From: Flavobacteriales bacterium
GTDB lineage: Bacteria; Bacteroidota; Bacteroidia; Flavobacteriales_F; PHOS-HE28
DNA length: 64,000 bases
NCBI GenBank assembly: GCA_016710685.1
Contig: JADJVC010000006.1
Span: 434,001 to 498,000 of the forward strand
Reading direction: 5' to 3'
The translations under genes and the position numbers were made by a program. The notes under the pieces were generated by a model. It did no database searches. It was not told where the DNA came from and saw nothing but the letters and a program-made list of their open reading frames with translations. Shown here one piece after another: positions 1 to 10,042 of the stretch; within the stretch, counting starts at the first letter, position 1, and every line of letters begins with the position of its first letter.

Positions 1-222
1 GTTTCCAGCGACATCACCATCAACTTCGACCTAGCCACACCTGTTGCAGGCACGCAACTGGCGGTGTACAACATGCTGGGCGAGCGCAAGCTCGTGCGGG
101 CGTTGAACGTTGCCCAAGGCAAGGTGGTCATTGGTAAGGATGAGCTGCCTGCGGGTGTTTGGTTTGCTTCCTTGGAGCAGAACGGCCGGGCGCTTGTTAC
201 GAAGCGGGTGGTGGTGCAGTAA
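1..222 (+). CDS. C-terminal part of a T9SS-secreted protein (type A sorting domain), cut by window edge
   Basis: Frame 1 is open from the first base to a TAA at 220-222 (73 residues). The visible part has the usual shape of a type IX secretion C-terminal sorting domain: a YNMLGE turn, a region ending DELPAGVWFASL and a closing TKRVVVQ strand. In this family the domain directs cargo through the SprA translocon and is removed or used for surface anchoring. The passenger domain lies outside the window, so the function of the mature protein is unknown. It is convergent with the sirtuin gene. Confidence 0.75.
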   Translation, partial: VSSDITINFDLATPVAGTQLAVYNMLGERKLVRALNVAQGKVVIGKDELPAGVWFASLEQNGRALVTKRVVVQ

Positions 223-237
223 GGCGATTTTTGAGAG

Positions 238-257
238 CCATGGCTTGTTGGCCATGG
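238..257. terminator. Hairpin between convergent genes
   Basis: A 7-bp inverted repeat (CCATGGC/GCCATGG) with a 6-nt loop lies between the stop of the sorting-domain protein and the stop of the sirtuin gene. There is no clear T-tract, so a terminator role is inferred from its position only. Confidence 0.35.
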
Positions 258-289
258 ACGGGAATGGACAGTAGCTGCGCCACTGCCAT

Positions 290-967
290 TTAGGAACCTT
301 CCAGACTTTGTACCAGCCTCGCAACTCCTATGCTGGCATTCTCTTTCCAGTGGGTAATCCGTGCGGATGCTGGCATCACCCCCGGATCTACCAAATGTAT
401 TTGTGCATGTGGCGGCGCTTCATGGATCAGCCCCGCCGCCGGCCACACTTGAAGCGAACTGCCCACGATAACCAGCATATCGGCTTGGGCGATGTGCTGT
501 GCGGCTTCTTGGAGCAGAGGCACTTCTTCGCCGAACCACACGATGTGCGGCCGCAGTTGTGAACCTAACGGGCAATGGTCACCTAACGTTAATTCCGGGC
601 CTTGCACGGGTAGCACCAAGGAAGGGTCGAGGGTGCTTCGGCATTTCAAGATCTCCCCGTGCAGGTGCAGAACTTCCGTGCTTCCCGCGCGTTCGTGCAG
701 GTCGTCCACATTCTGTGTCACCACGCCCACGGAATGGTGTTGCTGCAGTTCGGCTATGGCGAGGTGTGCCGCGTTGGGCTTGGCTTTTAGCACTTGCGCA
801 CGGCGTTCGTCGTAGAAGCGAAGCACATGAGCCGGGTCACGGAAGAAGGCCTCCGGCGTGGCCACGTCTTCGATGCGGTGCTCCTCCCAAAGGCCGTCGC
901 TGGCGCGGAAGGTGCGCAGTCCGCTTTCGGCACTGATACCCGCTCCGGTGAAGAAGATGATGCGCAT
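290..967 (-). CDS. cobB: NAD-dependent protein deacylase, SIR2 family (CobB-like, class III)
   Basis: This 225-residue sirtuin removes acyl groups from lysines using NAD+. The N-terminal Rossmann motif GAGISAESG is at residues 8-16, TQNVDDLHERAG at 84-95 and the catalytic His at 103 in LHG. Tyr52 and Arg55 (FYDER) match the YxxR pair that in class III sirtuins recognises succinyl and malonyl groups, so desuccinylase activity is the better guess. Only two cysteines, 109 and 132, lie in the region that usually holds the Zn-binding CxxC pairs, so the structural zinc site looks lost. The ATG at 965-967 gives the normal start just before the Rossmann fold. It is divergent from ruvA. Confidence 0.88.
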   Translation of the reverse strand: MRIIFFTGAGISAESGLRTFRASDGLWEEHRIEDVATPEAFFRDPAHVLRFYDERRAQVLKAKPNAAHLAIAELQQHHSVGVVTQNVDDLHERAGSTEVLHLHGEILKCRSTLDPSLVLPVQGPELTLGDHCPLGSQLRPHIVWFGEEVPLLQEAAQHIAQADMLVIVGSSLQVWPAAGLIHEAPPHAQIHLVDPGVMPASARITHWKENASIGVARLVQSLEGS

Positions 968-1244
968 TTGGTTAGCAAGGTAGTTGTCAGTTGTCAGTTG
1001 TTAGGCGTTGCAGCGCCAAAGCGTCTTGGCGGTGAACTTCCCTTTGCGCCCCGTAGCGTCCGTTGCGTTTGTTGCAGTGAAAACGTAACCCCATTTCTTT
1101 GCGCTCCTCGTGTCCTTTTCGGCAGAAAAACCACCATACGCTAATTGCGCTTATTTTGCGGCCCCTTTGCACCAAAACCCGCGCGCATAGCATAACCTCT
1201 ACCCCTTGGCCCACGCGGCTTTTTTGCCCCGTGGGGGGATTTTG
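968..1244. other. Divergent intergenic region cobB/ruvA with tandem heptamers
   Basis: 277 bp without a gene. It holds three tandem copies of a heptamer (GTTGTCA, GTTGTCA, GTTGTTA) at 983-1003, then two degenerate stretches rich in TTGCG/CTTTGCG (about 1040-1135) that resemble the reverse complement of the CGCGGAG repeat seen at 38328 and 53485. It must contain the divergent promoters, but no exact TAnnTTTG element was found. Confidence 0.6.
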
Positions 1245-1856
1245 ATGATCGATAGTTTGCGCGGCGAGATCGCTGAAAAGAGCCTTGCGCATGCCGTGGT
1301 GGAATGCCACGGCGTGGGCTATTTGGTCCATGTGGGCCAGAATACCTGCGCCGCATTGCCCCTGCGCGGACCTTGCAAGCTTTTCGTGCATTATGCAGTG
1401 ACGATGGATGTACGCAGCGGTTCCAGCGAGCACAAGCTGTTCGGCTTTTTGGATCGCGAGGAACGGCACTTCTTCCGCCAGCTCATCGAGGTGCAGGGCG
1501 TAAGCAGCACCATCGGCATGGCCATTTTGGGCGCACGCCCGGCGGCGGAATTGCAGGGTGCGATCATGCAAGGCGACGAAACGGTGTTGAAGAGCGTGAA
1601 GGGCATCGGGCCCAAGCTGGCCCAGCGGATCATGCAGGAATTGCGCGGCAAGTTGAGCGGCGGAGCCGCCTACGTTCCCGGTGCTTCCGGTGCGGGTGCG
1701 GGCAATACGCCCCGCAGCGAGGCGTTATCGGCGTTGACCTCTCTGGGGTTGGACCGCGCCAAGGCCGAGCGCGCGCTGCAAAAAGTGATCGATGCGCACA
1801 AGGACGAAATGCCTTCCGTGGAGGAATTGATCAGGCTCACACTGAAGAACAGCTGA
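1245..1856 (+). CDS. ruvA: Holliday junction branch migration protein RuvA
   Basis: RuvA binds four-way junctions and loads the RuvB motor. The 203-residue product starts MIDSLRGEI, the canonical RuvA N-terminus, at the ATG at 1245 behind a G-rich stretch; a TTG at 1206 in frame would add 13 unlikely residues. Helix-hairpin-helix signatures appear as VSSTIGMAIL and SVKGIGPKLAQRIMQEL in the middle, followed by a low-complexity Gly/Ala linker and a C-terminal domain III (ALTSLGLDRAKAERAL) that contacts RuvB. Length is normal. Position directly ahead of sprA is common in Bacteroidota. Confidence 0.95.
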   Translation: MIDSLRGEIAEKSLAHAVVECHGVGYLVHVGQNTCAALPLRGPCKLFVHYAVTMDVRSGSSEHKLFGFLDREERHFFRQLIEVQGVSSTIGMAILGARPAAELQGAIMQGDETVLKSVKGIGPKLAQRIMQELRGKLSGGAAYVPGASGAGAGNTPRSEALSALTSLGLDRAKAERALQKVIDAHKDEMPSVEELIRLTLKNS

Positions 1857-1870
1857 GCACGGAAATACCG

Positions 1871-4800
1871 ATGAGGCCCTCTACGATCCGCCCGCCGCAC
1901 ATCCGTGCCTTGTTCCTTGTGTTTGCGCTGGCCTGTGCCGCGGTCGCGCAGGTAAGTGCCCAGGTAACGCCCTTGGATACGCCGCAGGTCGTGTTGCCAT
2001 ACCCCATCACCGACCCGCCCGGAACCGGAGACACCAACACCGGCACCATCGATCTGGAGAACCCGGACAACGTGACCAACGACGTGGTGTACGACCCCGT
2101 TACCGGCCAGTACATTTTGCGCAGCCGCATCGGGGACAACATCAACTACCGCCCGCCCCAGAGCATGAGCCTGGAGGAGTACATGGACTACGACATGGAG
2201 AAGTCCATGCAGACCTACTGGCTGGACAAAAATCAATCGGAAAGCGAGCGCGCGGCAAAGAGTTTGATCCCCAGCATCCAGGTACGCAACGAGGCGTTCT
2301 GTCGGATTTTCGGGGGCTGCAACATCGACATCCGGCCGCAGGGCAGCGCGGAGGTCACCTTCGGGGTGAACACGAGCAAGACCGAGAACCCGCGTATCCC
2401 GGTGGACCAGCGCAAGATCACCACGTTCAACTTCGACCAGAAGATCCAGCTCAACCTGATCGGCAACATCGGCGACAAGTTGAAGATCAATACCAGCTAT
2501 AACACCGAGGCCACCTTCGACTTTGAAAATCAGGTCAAGTTGAACTACACCGGGCATGATGATGAGATCATCCAAAAGCTGGAAGCCGGCAACGTAAGCC
2601 TGCCGCTCAGCGGCCAACTGATCCAAGGCAGCCAAAGCTTGTTCGGCCTTAAGACCGAGCTGAAATTCGGCAAGCTCACCGCCACGGCCATCTTCAGCCA
2701 GGAAAAGGGCCAACGCAAGAACATCGCCACGGCGGGCGGTGCGCAAACCACCAACTTCGATATCGCCGCGGACGATTACGAGGCCAACAAGTACTACTTC
2801 CTCAGCTATTACTTCCGGGACAACTACGAGAACGCACTGCGCACCTTGCCCACCGTGAACAGTGGCATCCAGATCACGAAAGTGGAGGTGTGGGTCACCA
2901 ATACGCGCAGTGATTACACGGACAACCGCAACGTCATCGCCTTTACCGACCTTGGTGAGGACGCCAGCGCGGCGAGCGTGGCCGCAAACCGCGTAAGTCC
3001 TTTGCTGGTGAACAACGGCACGATCAATGACGGGCCGGGGAACGAAGCGAACAACACCGCGAACAGCCTTTACGCCACCGTGTCGCAGAACGCCGGCATC
3101 CGCAGCTTTACAGCCGCGGCCACCAGCTTGCAGATCTTGGGCCTGCAAGCCAGCAAACACTACGAAAAGCTTGAAAGCGCACGCCTTTTTGGGCCCCAAC
3201 GAGTACACGCTGAACGAGCGCTTGGGCTTTATCGGCCTGAACCAAAGCCTGAACAACGACGAGGTGCTCGCCGTGTCCTACCAGTACACGTTCCAAGGAC
3301 AGACCTACCAGGTGGGTGAATTCAGCACCGACGGCATTTCCCCGCCTAATGCGCTTATGCTGCGCTTGCTCAAAGCCACCGTTACCGATCCGCGGATCCC
3401 GTTATGGGACCTGATGATGAAGAACGTGTATTCGCTCGGAGCGTTCCAAGTGAACCGCGAGGACTTCCGCTTGGAACTGCTCTACAACAACCCGACCACG
3501 GGTGTGGACCTCAACTACATCCCCAAGCCGCCCATCGACCAGCAGCCCTTGCTGCAGACCCTCGGCCTGGACCGACTTGACCAACAGGGCGCGCCCAATC
3601 CGGACGGATCGTTCGACTTCGTGGACAATGCGGCGACGCTCGGCGGGACGATCAATACGCAGAACGGCCGCATCTTCTTCCCCGTACTGGAACCTTTTGG
3701 CAGCTACTTGAACCGCGCACTGATCGGCCCTAACCCGGGCAGCCCGATACAGGACACGTTGGTGCGGAAAAACATCGTGTTCCAACAATTGTACGACAGC
3801 ACAAAGACCGCGGCGGAGAACTTGCCGGAGCTGAACCGCTTCAAATTCCGCGGCAGTTTCAAGAGCGCCAGCAGCGACGTGATCAGCTTGAACTCCGTGA
3901 ACATTCCGCAAGGCTCTGTGAGCGTTACAGCGGGTGGCGTGAAGTTGATCGAGAACCAGGATTACACCGTGGATTACAACCTGGGCCGCGTGAAGATCCT
4001 GAACCAAGGCATCCTGGAAAGCGGAACGCCGATCAACGTGAGCCTGGAAAGCAATTCGCTCTTCAGCATTCAGACCAAGACGTTGGCAGGCGCGCGTTTC
4101 GACTACAAAGTGAACAAGGACCTGGTGCTCGGTGGAACCATCATGAACCTCTACGAGCGACCGTTGACGCAAAAGGTGAACGTGGGGGACGAGCCGATCG
4201 CGAACACCATTGTGGGTTTGGACGCGAACTGGAAAAATGAGAGCGGCTTCATTACCCGCTTGGTGGACAAGCTGCCGTTCTTCGACACCAAGGAAACCAG
4301 CAACATCGACGCGAGTGGCGAGGCTGCTTATTTGATCCCTGGCCACAGCAAGGCCATTGGTAACGCAGGTACCAGCTACATCGACGACTTTGAGGGAAGT
4401 GTGAGCACCATCGACATGCGCACGCAGAGCCAGTGGTTTTGGCACCTACGCCACAAGGCCAGACCGGCGACCTCTTCCCTGAAGGCGAGTACATCAACGA
4501 TCTGCGCACTGGCTTCAAGCGCGCCTTGATGAGCTGGTACGTCATTGACCCGCTCTTCTTCAATAACAACAACCTGAAGCCGCCTTTGCCCGACGGCAGC
4601 GACACCAACAACAACAGCCGCGAAGTGCTGGAGCAAGAGGTGTTCCCGAACAAGCAGTTGCCCACCGGGCAGCCCAGCAACATTGCCGTATTTGACCTGG
4701 CATACGACCCCGCTGAACGTGGACCGTACAACTACACGCCGAATTTGGATGCCAACGGCAACTTGCAAGATCCCGAGGGCAACTGGGCCGGTATAGAGCG

Positions 4801-7800
4801 GCGCGTCACCACCACGGATTTTGAGGCCAGCAACATCGAAACGGTGCAATTCTGGGTGATGGACCCGTTCAACCCGGCTGTAAGCAACGTACAAGGCGAA
4901 CCAGCGAGTAACCAGGACGCAGGCAACACCACCGGGGGCGATCTCTACATCAACCTCGGCAATTTGAGCGAGGACGTGCTGCACGACAGCCGCAAGAGCT
5001 TTGAAAACGGATTGCCGAAAAGTCCAACAGACCAGGCTGCCACAATTGCCCAGACCAACTGGGGAGTGGTGCCCACCACACAAAGTGTGGTCAACGCTTT
5101 CGCCATCAGCGATCAGAATAATACCTACAAGTACCAAGATGTGGGTCTGGACGGTTTGAGCAGCACCAGTGCCAATGCTTTCCGAGACACGTTGAATGAA
5201 CAGCAATTCTTCGGGCCTTATTTGGACTCCCTGCTGCCTGGCGCACGTACACGTTGGGAAAACGACCCCAGCGCCGACGACTACCACTACTTCCGCGGCG
5301 GCGACTACGATAGCCCACCGCGCTCCATTTTGGACCGCTACAAGCGCTTCAATGGGCTGGAGGGCAACTCCATCACCGACGAGGACAGCCCCGAAAGCTA
5401 TCCTACGCAAGCCAGCACGTTGCCCAGTTCGGAAGACATCAACCAGGACCAGAACCTCAGCGAGAGCGAGAGTTATTTCCAGTACCGCATCCGATTGCGC
5501 CCCTCGGAAATGGTGGTTGGCCAGAACTTCATCACAGACCGCGTACTGGGCACCACCCCCGGCGGCAAGCAGGTGTACTGGTACCAGTTCAAGGTGCCTG
5601 TGCGCCAGCCGGAAAAAGCGGTTAACGGCATTCAGGATTTCCGCTCCATCCGCTTTATGCGACTTTATGTGAAAGGCTGGTCGCAGTCCACGGTGCTGCG
5701 TTTTGCCCGCTTGGAATTCGTGCGTGGGGAGTGGCGCAAATACACCCAAAGCCTTGAAACACCGGGCGAGGTGATCGGCGGCGATCCCGACCAGACCACC
5801 TTCGACGTGGCCGCGGTGAACATCGAGGAGAACGGCAACCGCACGCCCATCAACTACGTGTTGCCTCCGGGCATCAACCAGGAGACCGACATCGCCAGCG
5901 CCAACCTGCGCAACCTGAATGAGCAAAGCTTGGAGCTGGGCACCTGCGGCTTGCGTGACGGTGATGCCCGGGCAGCATTCCGCAATGTGAACTTCGACAT
6001 CCGCAGCTATAAAAAGCTTCAGATGTATGTCCACATGGAAAGTGCCGATCCCACGCGCCCCATTGCATACGGTGATGCCAGTGTGTTCATCCGCTTGGGT
6101 AACGACTACGAGCAGAACTACTACGAGTATGAGATCCCCGCCGTGCCATCCGCCTTTTTCAACAGCGACCCGTACAGCGTGTGGCCGGAGGCGAACAACA
6201 TGATCATCGAGTTCGCCAAGCTGAACGACGTGAAGATCCAGCGGAACCAGGAAGGTTTCGCCGTGAACCTGCGCTACACACAAATGGACGGCGACCGGCG
6301 CATCACGGTGGTGGGCAACCCCAACCTCAGCCGCATGAACACCATCATGATCGGCATCCGCAACCCGAAAAAAGATGGCGATGCGGCCAATCCCTGGACC
6401 AATGACGACGGCACCTCCAAGTGCGTGGAAGTGTGGGTGAACGAGCTGCGCCTCACTGATTTCGACCAGCGTGGCGGTTGGGCCGCAATTGCCCGTGTGA
6501 ACACGACGTTGGCCGACCTCGGAACGCTGAGCGTGGCCGGCAATTACAGCACTCCCGGCTGGGGCAGCATCGACAAGAAGGTGAGCGAACGCCAGCGCGA
6601 CACCCGCTACGGTATCGATGTGAGCGCCAATCTGGAAATGAGCAAATTCCTGCCGGAGGAAAGCGGCGTGAAGGTGCCCATGTACCTCGGCTATTCGGAA
6701 CAGGTCATCAATCCGCAGTACGACCCGCTCAATCCCGACATCGAGTGGAACGACGCCACGCGCAGCCTGACCCGTGAGGAGAAGAAGCAACGGCTGAAGG
6801 AACTGCGCACTTATACCCGCCGCCGCAGCATCAACTTCACCAACATCCACAAGGAGCGCGCAGCCACCAGTAAGACCGAGCACTTCTACGACATCAGCAA
6901 TTTCGGACTTTCATACGCATATGCCGATCAGGAATTCCACGACGTGAACACACAATATGAGAACACACGTACCTACCGCGGATCGCTCACTTGGCAGCAT
7001 AACCCCAAGCTGCGCACAGTGAAACCGTTCGAAAACGTGGCCTTTATCGGCAACAGCAAATGGCTGAAGTTGATCAAGGACTTCAACTTCAACCTCGGCT
7101 TCAAGCAGCTCACAGCCCGCACTGCAGTGGACCGTTCCTACCTCGAGCGCTTGATCCGCCCCAACCCGGACATTGAGAGCTTGCCACCGGCCCCCACGTA
7201 CAACAAGAGTTTCAACTGGAGCAACCAGTACGGCTTCCGGTATGAGCTTACCAAGAGCTTGAAAGTAGACTTCAACGCGAACAACAACGCATTGATCGGT
7301 GAGCCCACCGGCCGCGTGAACGCCAAGAGCGGTGACCAATACCAGCTGTGGAAGGACAGCGTGCTTACCAGCATCAAGGAGTTCGGTACGCCCACCTCCT
7401 ACGACCACATGGTGAATGTGACCTACACGTTGCCGTTGGACAAATTCCCCGCCACGGACTGGATAACCGCCAACGCCACTTATGGCGCGGGCTACAAATG
7501 GGACCGCGCGCCACTGACGCAGGACACCGTGGGCAACACCATTCAGAACTCGCGCAACATCAACCTCAACGGCCAGTTCAACTTCGTGAACCTCTATAAC
7601 AAGATCGGTTACTTGAAGAAGATCAACGACAAGGCAAAAGGCGGCAACCGCGGTAACCGCGCGAGCGCGCAAAAATCCACTGACAAACCCAAGGCAGGCG
7701 CCGATAGCACGAAGACCGCAGAGCCGGAGAGGACCGGCGTGAAGATCAACCCGCTGGAAGGCTTGGCGCGTGTGGTCATGACGGTGCGCACGGGCACCTT

Positions 7801-9130
7801 CACCTACAGCCAGAACAACGGCATTCTGCTGCCCGGTTGGGACCCTAGCATCAACGTGCTGGGCATGTCGCCCGGCTTTGGCGCGCCCGGCCTCGGCTTC
7901 ATTTTGGGTGAGCAGAACCAGGACCTGAGCGGCAATTACGTACGTGATTTCGCAACCGAAGCCGCACAGAAAGGATGGCTCGTGCAAACGCCCAGCATTT
8001 TCAACCCGTACACCAATACCCGCTCGGAAACGATCAACGGCCGCCTGAGTTTGGAACCGTTCAAAAGCATGCGCATCGAACTGCTCGCCACGCGCACCTC
8101 CAGCAACAACCGCAGTTCCTTCTTCCGCTGGGATGCCACTGAAAACCGTTACGTGAACGACAGCCCGCGCGAATTCGGTAGTTTCAGCGTGAGCACCATC
8201 AACTGGGCCACAACATTTGCCAATGACGATAAAGACAGCCAAGTGAACAGCAACTTCCTGGACCTGCTTGCTGGGCGCGCGGTGATCAGCGAGCGGTTAG
8301 GCCAAGGCGATCCGGATCGCAGTCAACCCACGGACAGCGTGTATTGGAGCGGCTATGGGTCCGCCAGCCAGGACGTGATCATCCCCGCCTTCTTGGCGGC
8401 CTACACCGGCCGCAACGCCAATACGGTAAAGCTGAACCCCTTCAAGCTGATCCCGCTGCCCAACTGGGACATCACGTATGACGGCCTCACCAAGTTGGAC
8501 CTCTTCAAAAAGCTCTTCCGCACATTCACCGTGAAGCACAGCTACCGCAGTACGTTCAGCATCGGCGGCTACCAGACCAATCTGTTGTACGAGCCCGGCG
8601 GCAGAGTGCTGGATGCCGGAGGCAACTTCCTGCCGGAGCGGCAGATCTCAGTGGTCACCATTGCCGAAGTGATGCACCCCTTCATCAACTTCGACGCTAC
8701 GTTGCAGAACAGTTTGCTTGCCAAATTCGAGTACAACCGCGACCGCCAGCTTAGCCTCGGCCTCACCAATTTCCAAGTGACCGAAGTGCGTGGTAAGGAA
8801 TATGTGATCGGCAGCGGCTACCGCTTCAAGGACGTGAAATTCCCCTTCGAGCTCGGCGGCAAGACGCCCAAGAGCGACCTGAACCTGCGCGTCGACCTGA
8901 GCTGGCGCCAGAACAACACGGTGATCCGCAAGATCGAAGAGGACCAGAACCAAGTGACAGCCGGTCAGGACATCATCTCCATCAAGACCAGCGCGGACTA
9001 TGTGATCGACCAGCGCCTCAACCTGCGGGCATTTTACGAGCGCGTCATTAACAAGCCGGTCATCAGCAGCTCATTCCCCAGTGCGAACACCAACATCGGC
9101 ATAAGCCTACGTTTCACCCTTACCCAATAA
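1871..9130 (+). CDS. sprA: T9SS outer-membrane translocon protein SprA (two frameshifts as sequenced)
   Basis: SprA (Sov) is the very large beta-barrel through which type IX cargo crosses the outer membrane. The start at 1871 gives a signal peptide (hydrophobic ALFLVFALACAAVA, cut near VSAQ). The chain then reads in three segments: 1871 to about 3190, about 3195 to 4437, and about 4440 to 9130. The first break lies at 3185-3197, where the T5-G3-C4 run holds one base too many: dropping one C restores GPNEYTLNERLGF. The second is at 4437-4440, where the T4 run lacks one base: adding T restores QWFLAPTPQG. The shifts cancel, and the total is exactly 2,420 codons including the stop, the expected SprA size. 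Typical SprA motifs are present (SYIDDFEG, RALMSWYVIDPLFF, ITDEDSPESYPTQ) and it ends in a beta-strand with terminal aromatic pattern. Sequencing error is more likely than inactivation. Confidence 0.93.
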
Positions 9131-9153
9131 TTGCGCCACCACGCAGCCAACTT

Positions 9154-9160
9154 TATCTTG
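9154..9160 (+). promoter_or_regulatory. Possible -7 element of gcvH
   Basis: TATCTTG lies 5 bp ahead of the gcvH ATG and is one T short of the Bacteroidota consensus TAnnTTTG. No matching -33 element was found, so this is weak. Confidence 0.3.
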
Positions 9161-9165
9161 CACCC

Positions 9166-9543
9166 ATGAACACCCCAGCAGAGCTCAAGTACACCAAGGA
9201 CCATGAATGGGTCCGCATGGAAGGCGACGAAGCCGTGATCGGGATCACCGACCATGCCCAAAGTGAATTGGGCGACATCGTTTTCATCGACATCAACAGC
9301 GAAGGTCAGGACGTGGCCAAGGAGGCCGTGTTCGGCACCATTGAGGCGGTGAAGACCGTGAGCGACCTCTTCATGCCCGTGAGCGGCACGGTGACCACAG
9401 TGAACCCGGACTTGGCTGACGACCCGGCCAGCGTGAACAAGGATCCTTACGGCAAAGGCTGGATCGTGCGTGTAAAGCTGAAAGACAAGGCCGAATTGGA
9501 AGGGCTGCTCACAGCCGACCAGTATACGGAGTCGATCAGCTAA
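9166..9543 (+). CDS. gcvH: Glycine cleavage system H protein
   Basis: The H protein carries the lipoyl arm that shuttles the aminomethyl group between the P, T and L proteins of glycine cleavage. At 125 residues it has the normal length. The lipoylation site is Lys63 in GTIEAVKTVSDL, and KDHEWV near the N-terminus and GKGWIVRVKL near the C-terminus are family signatures. The gene lies 35 bp behind sprA and 11 bp ahead of vanZ. Other gcv genes are not in the window, and the sprA-gcvH-vanZ neighbourhood is a recurring Bacteroidota arrangement with no obvious functional link. Confidence 0.96.
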   Translation: MNTPAELKYTKDHEWVRMEGDEAVIGITDHAQSELGDIVFIDINSEGQDVAKEAVFGTIEAVKTVSDLFMPVSGTVTTVNPDLADDPASVNKDPYGKGWIVRVKLKDKAELEGLLTADQYTESIS

Positions 9544-9554
9544 GAATTGCGCTG

Positions 9555-9956
9555 ATGCGCAACTTTGTGGAGGCCGTGCGGGTGCCGAGAACGGTGTGGC
9601 CCGTGCTGTGGGCCGCCGGGATCCTGGTGCTGACACTGATGCCCGGCAATGACGTGCCGAAATGGCCGTGGGCCGAGGTGATCCACTTGGACAAGATCGT
9701 CCACTTCGTGCTCTTCGGCGTGCTGGCCTGGCTTTTGACCGGTGTGTTCATTCATCAGCATTCCATGAAGGTGAAGCGCGCGGTGTTCGTCGCGTTGATC
9801 GTGGCCGTGGTCTACGGTGGCTTCATCGAACTGCTGCAAGGCTGGATGGGCATGGGCCGCAGCGCGGACGTGTGGGACCTGCTGGTGGATGCCTTGGGCG
9901 CAGCAGTAGCTGTGGGGGTTGTGGCCCGGCGGATGCGACCGGCACACACAGTCTAA
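9555..9956 (+). CDS. VanZ-family small membrane protein
   Basis: 133 residues with about four hydrophobic segments (VLWAAGILVLTLMPG, IVHFVLFGVLAWLLTGVF, AVFVALIVAVVYGGFIELLQ, LLVDALGAAVAVGVVA). The DKIVHFVLFGVLAW and GFIELLQ...GRSADVWDLLVDALGA blocks are characteristic of VanZ-like proteins. The founding member gives low-level teicoplanin resistance, but most homologues, including this genomic context, have no known role. It probably shares a transcript with gcvH. Confidence 0.85.
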   Translation: MRNFVEAVRVPRTVWPVLWAAGILVLTLMPGNDVPKWPWAEVIHLDKIVHFVLFGVLAWLLTGVFIHQHSMKVKRAVFVALIVAVVYGGFIELLQGWMGMGRSADVWDLLVDALGAAVAVGVVARRMRPAHTV

Positions 9957-9987
9957 CTGTTTCTTCCAAAACGGGCCCGTTGCGTGC

Positions 9988-10025
9988 AAAAGCAAACGCA
10001 CGGCCAAGGCCGTGCGTTTGCTTTT
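9988..10025. terminator. Perfect bidirectional hairpin terminator between vanZ and cysN
   Basis: Arms 9988-10005 and 10008-10025 are an exact 18-bp inverted repeat around AA, with an A4 run on the left and a T4 run on the right. It sits between convergent genes, so it can end both the gcvH-vanZ transcript and the long minus-strand polysaccharide/cys operon. Confidence 0.85.
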
Positions 10026-10042
10026 GAAGATATGGAAGGCGC

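Noticed and set aside
1304..1870. Extension of sprA upstream into ruvA
   Set aside because: It merely reads ruvA in another frame; the signal peptide begins at 1871.
4376..6883. Very long open frame on the minus strand inside sprA (also 1670-3256 and 6911-8242)
   Set aside because: Composition is Val/His/Ala-rich without family motifs and it mirrors the codon pattern of sprA on the other strand.
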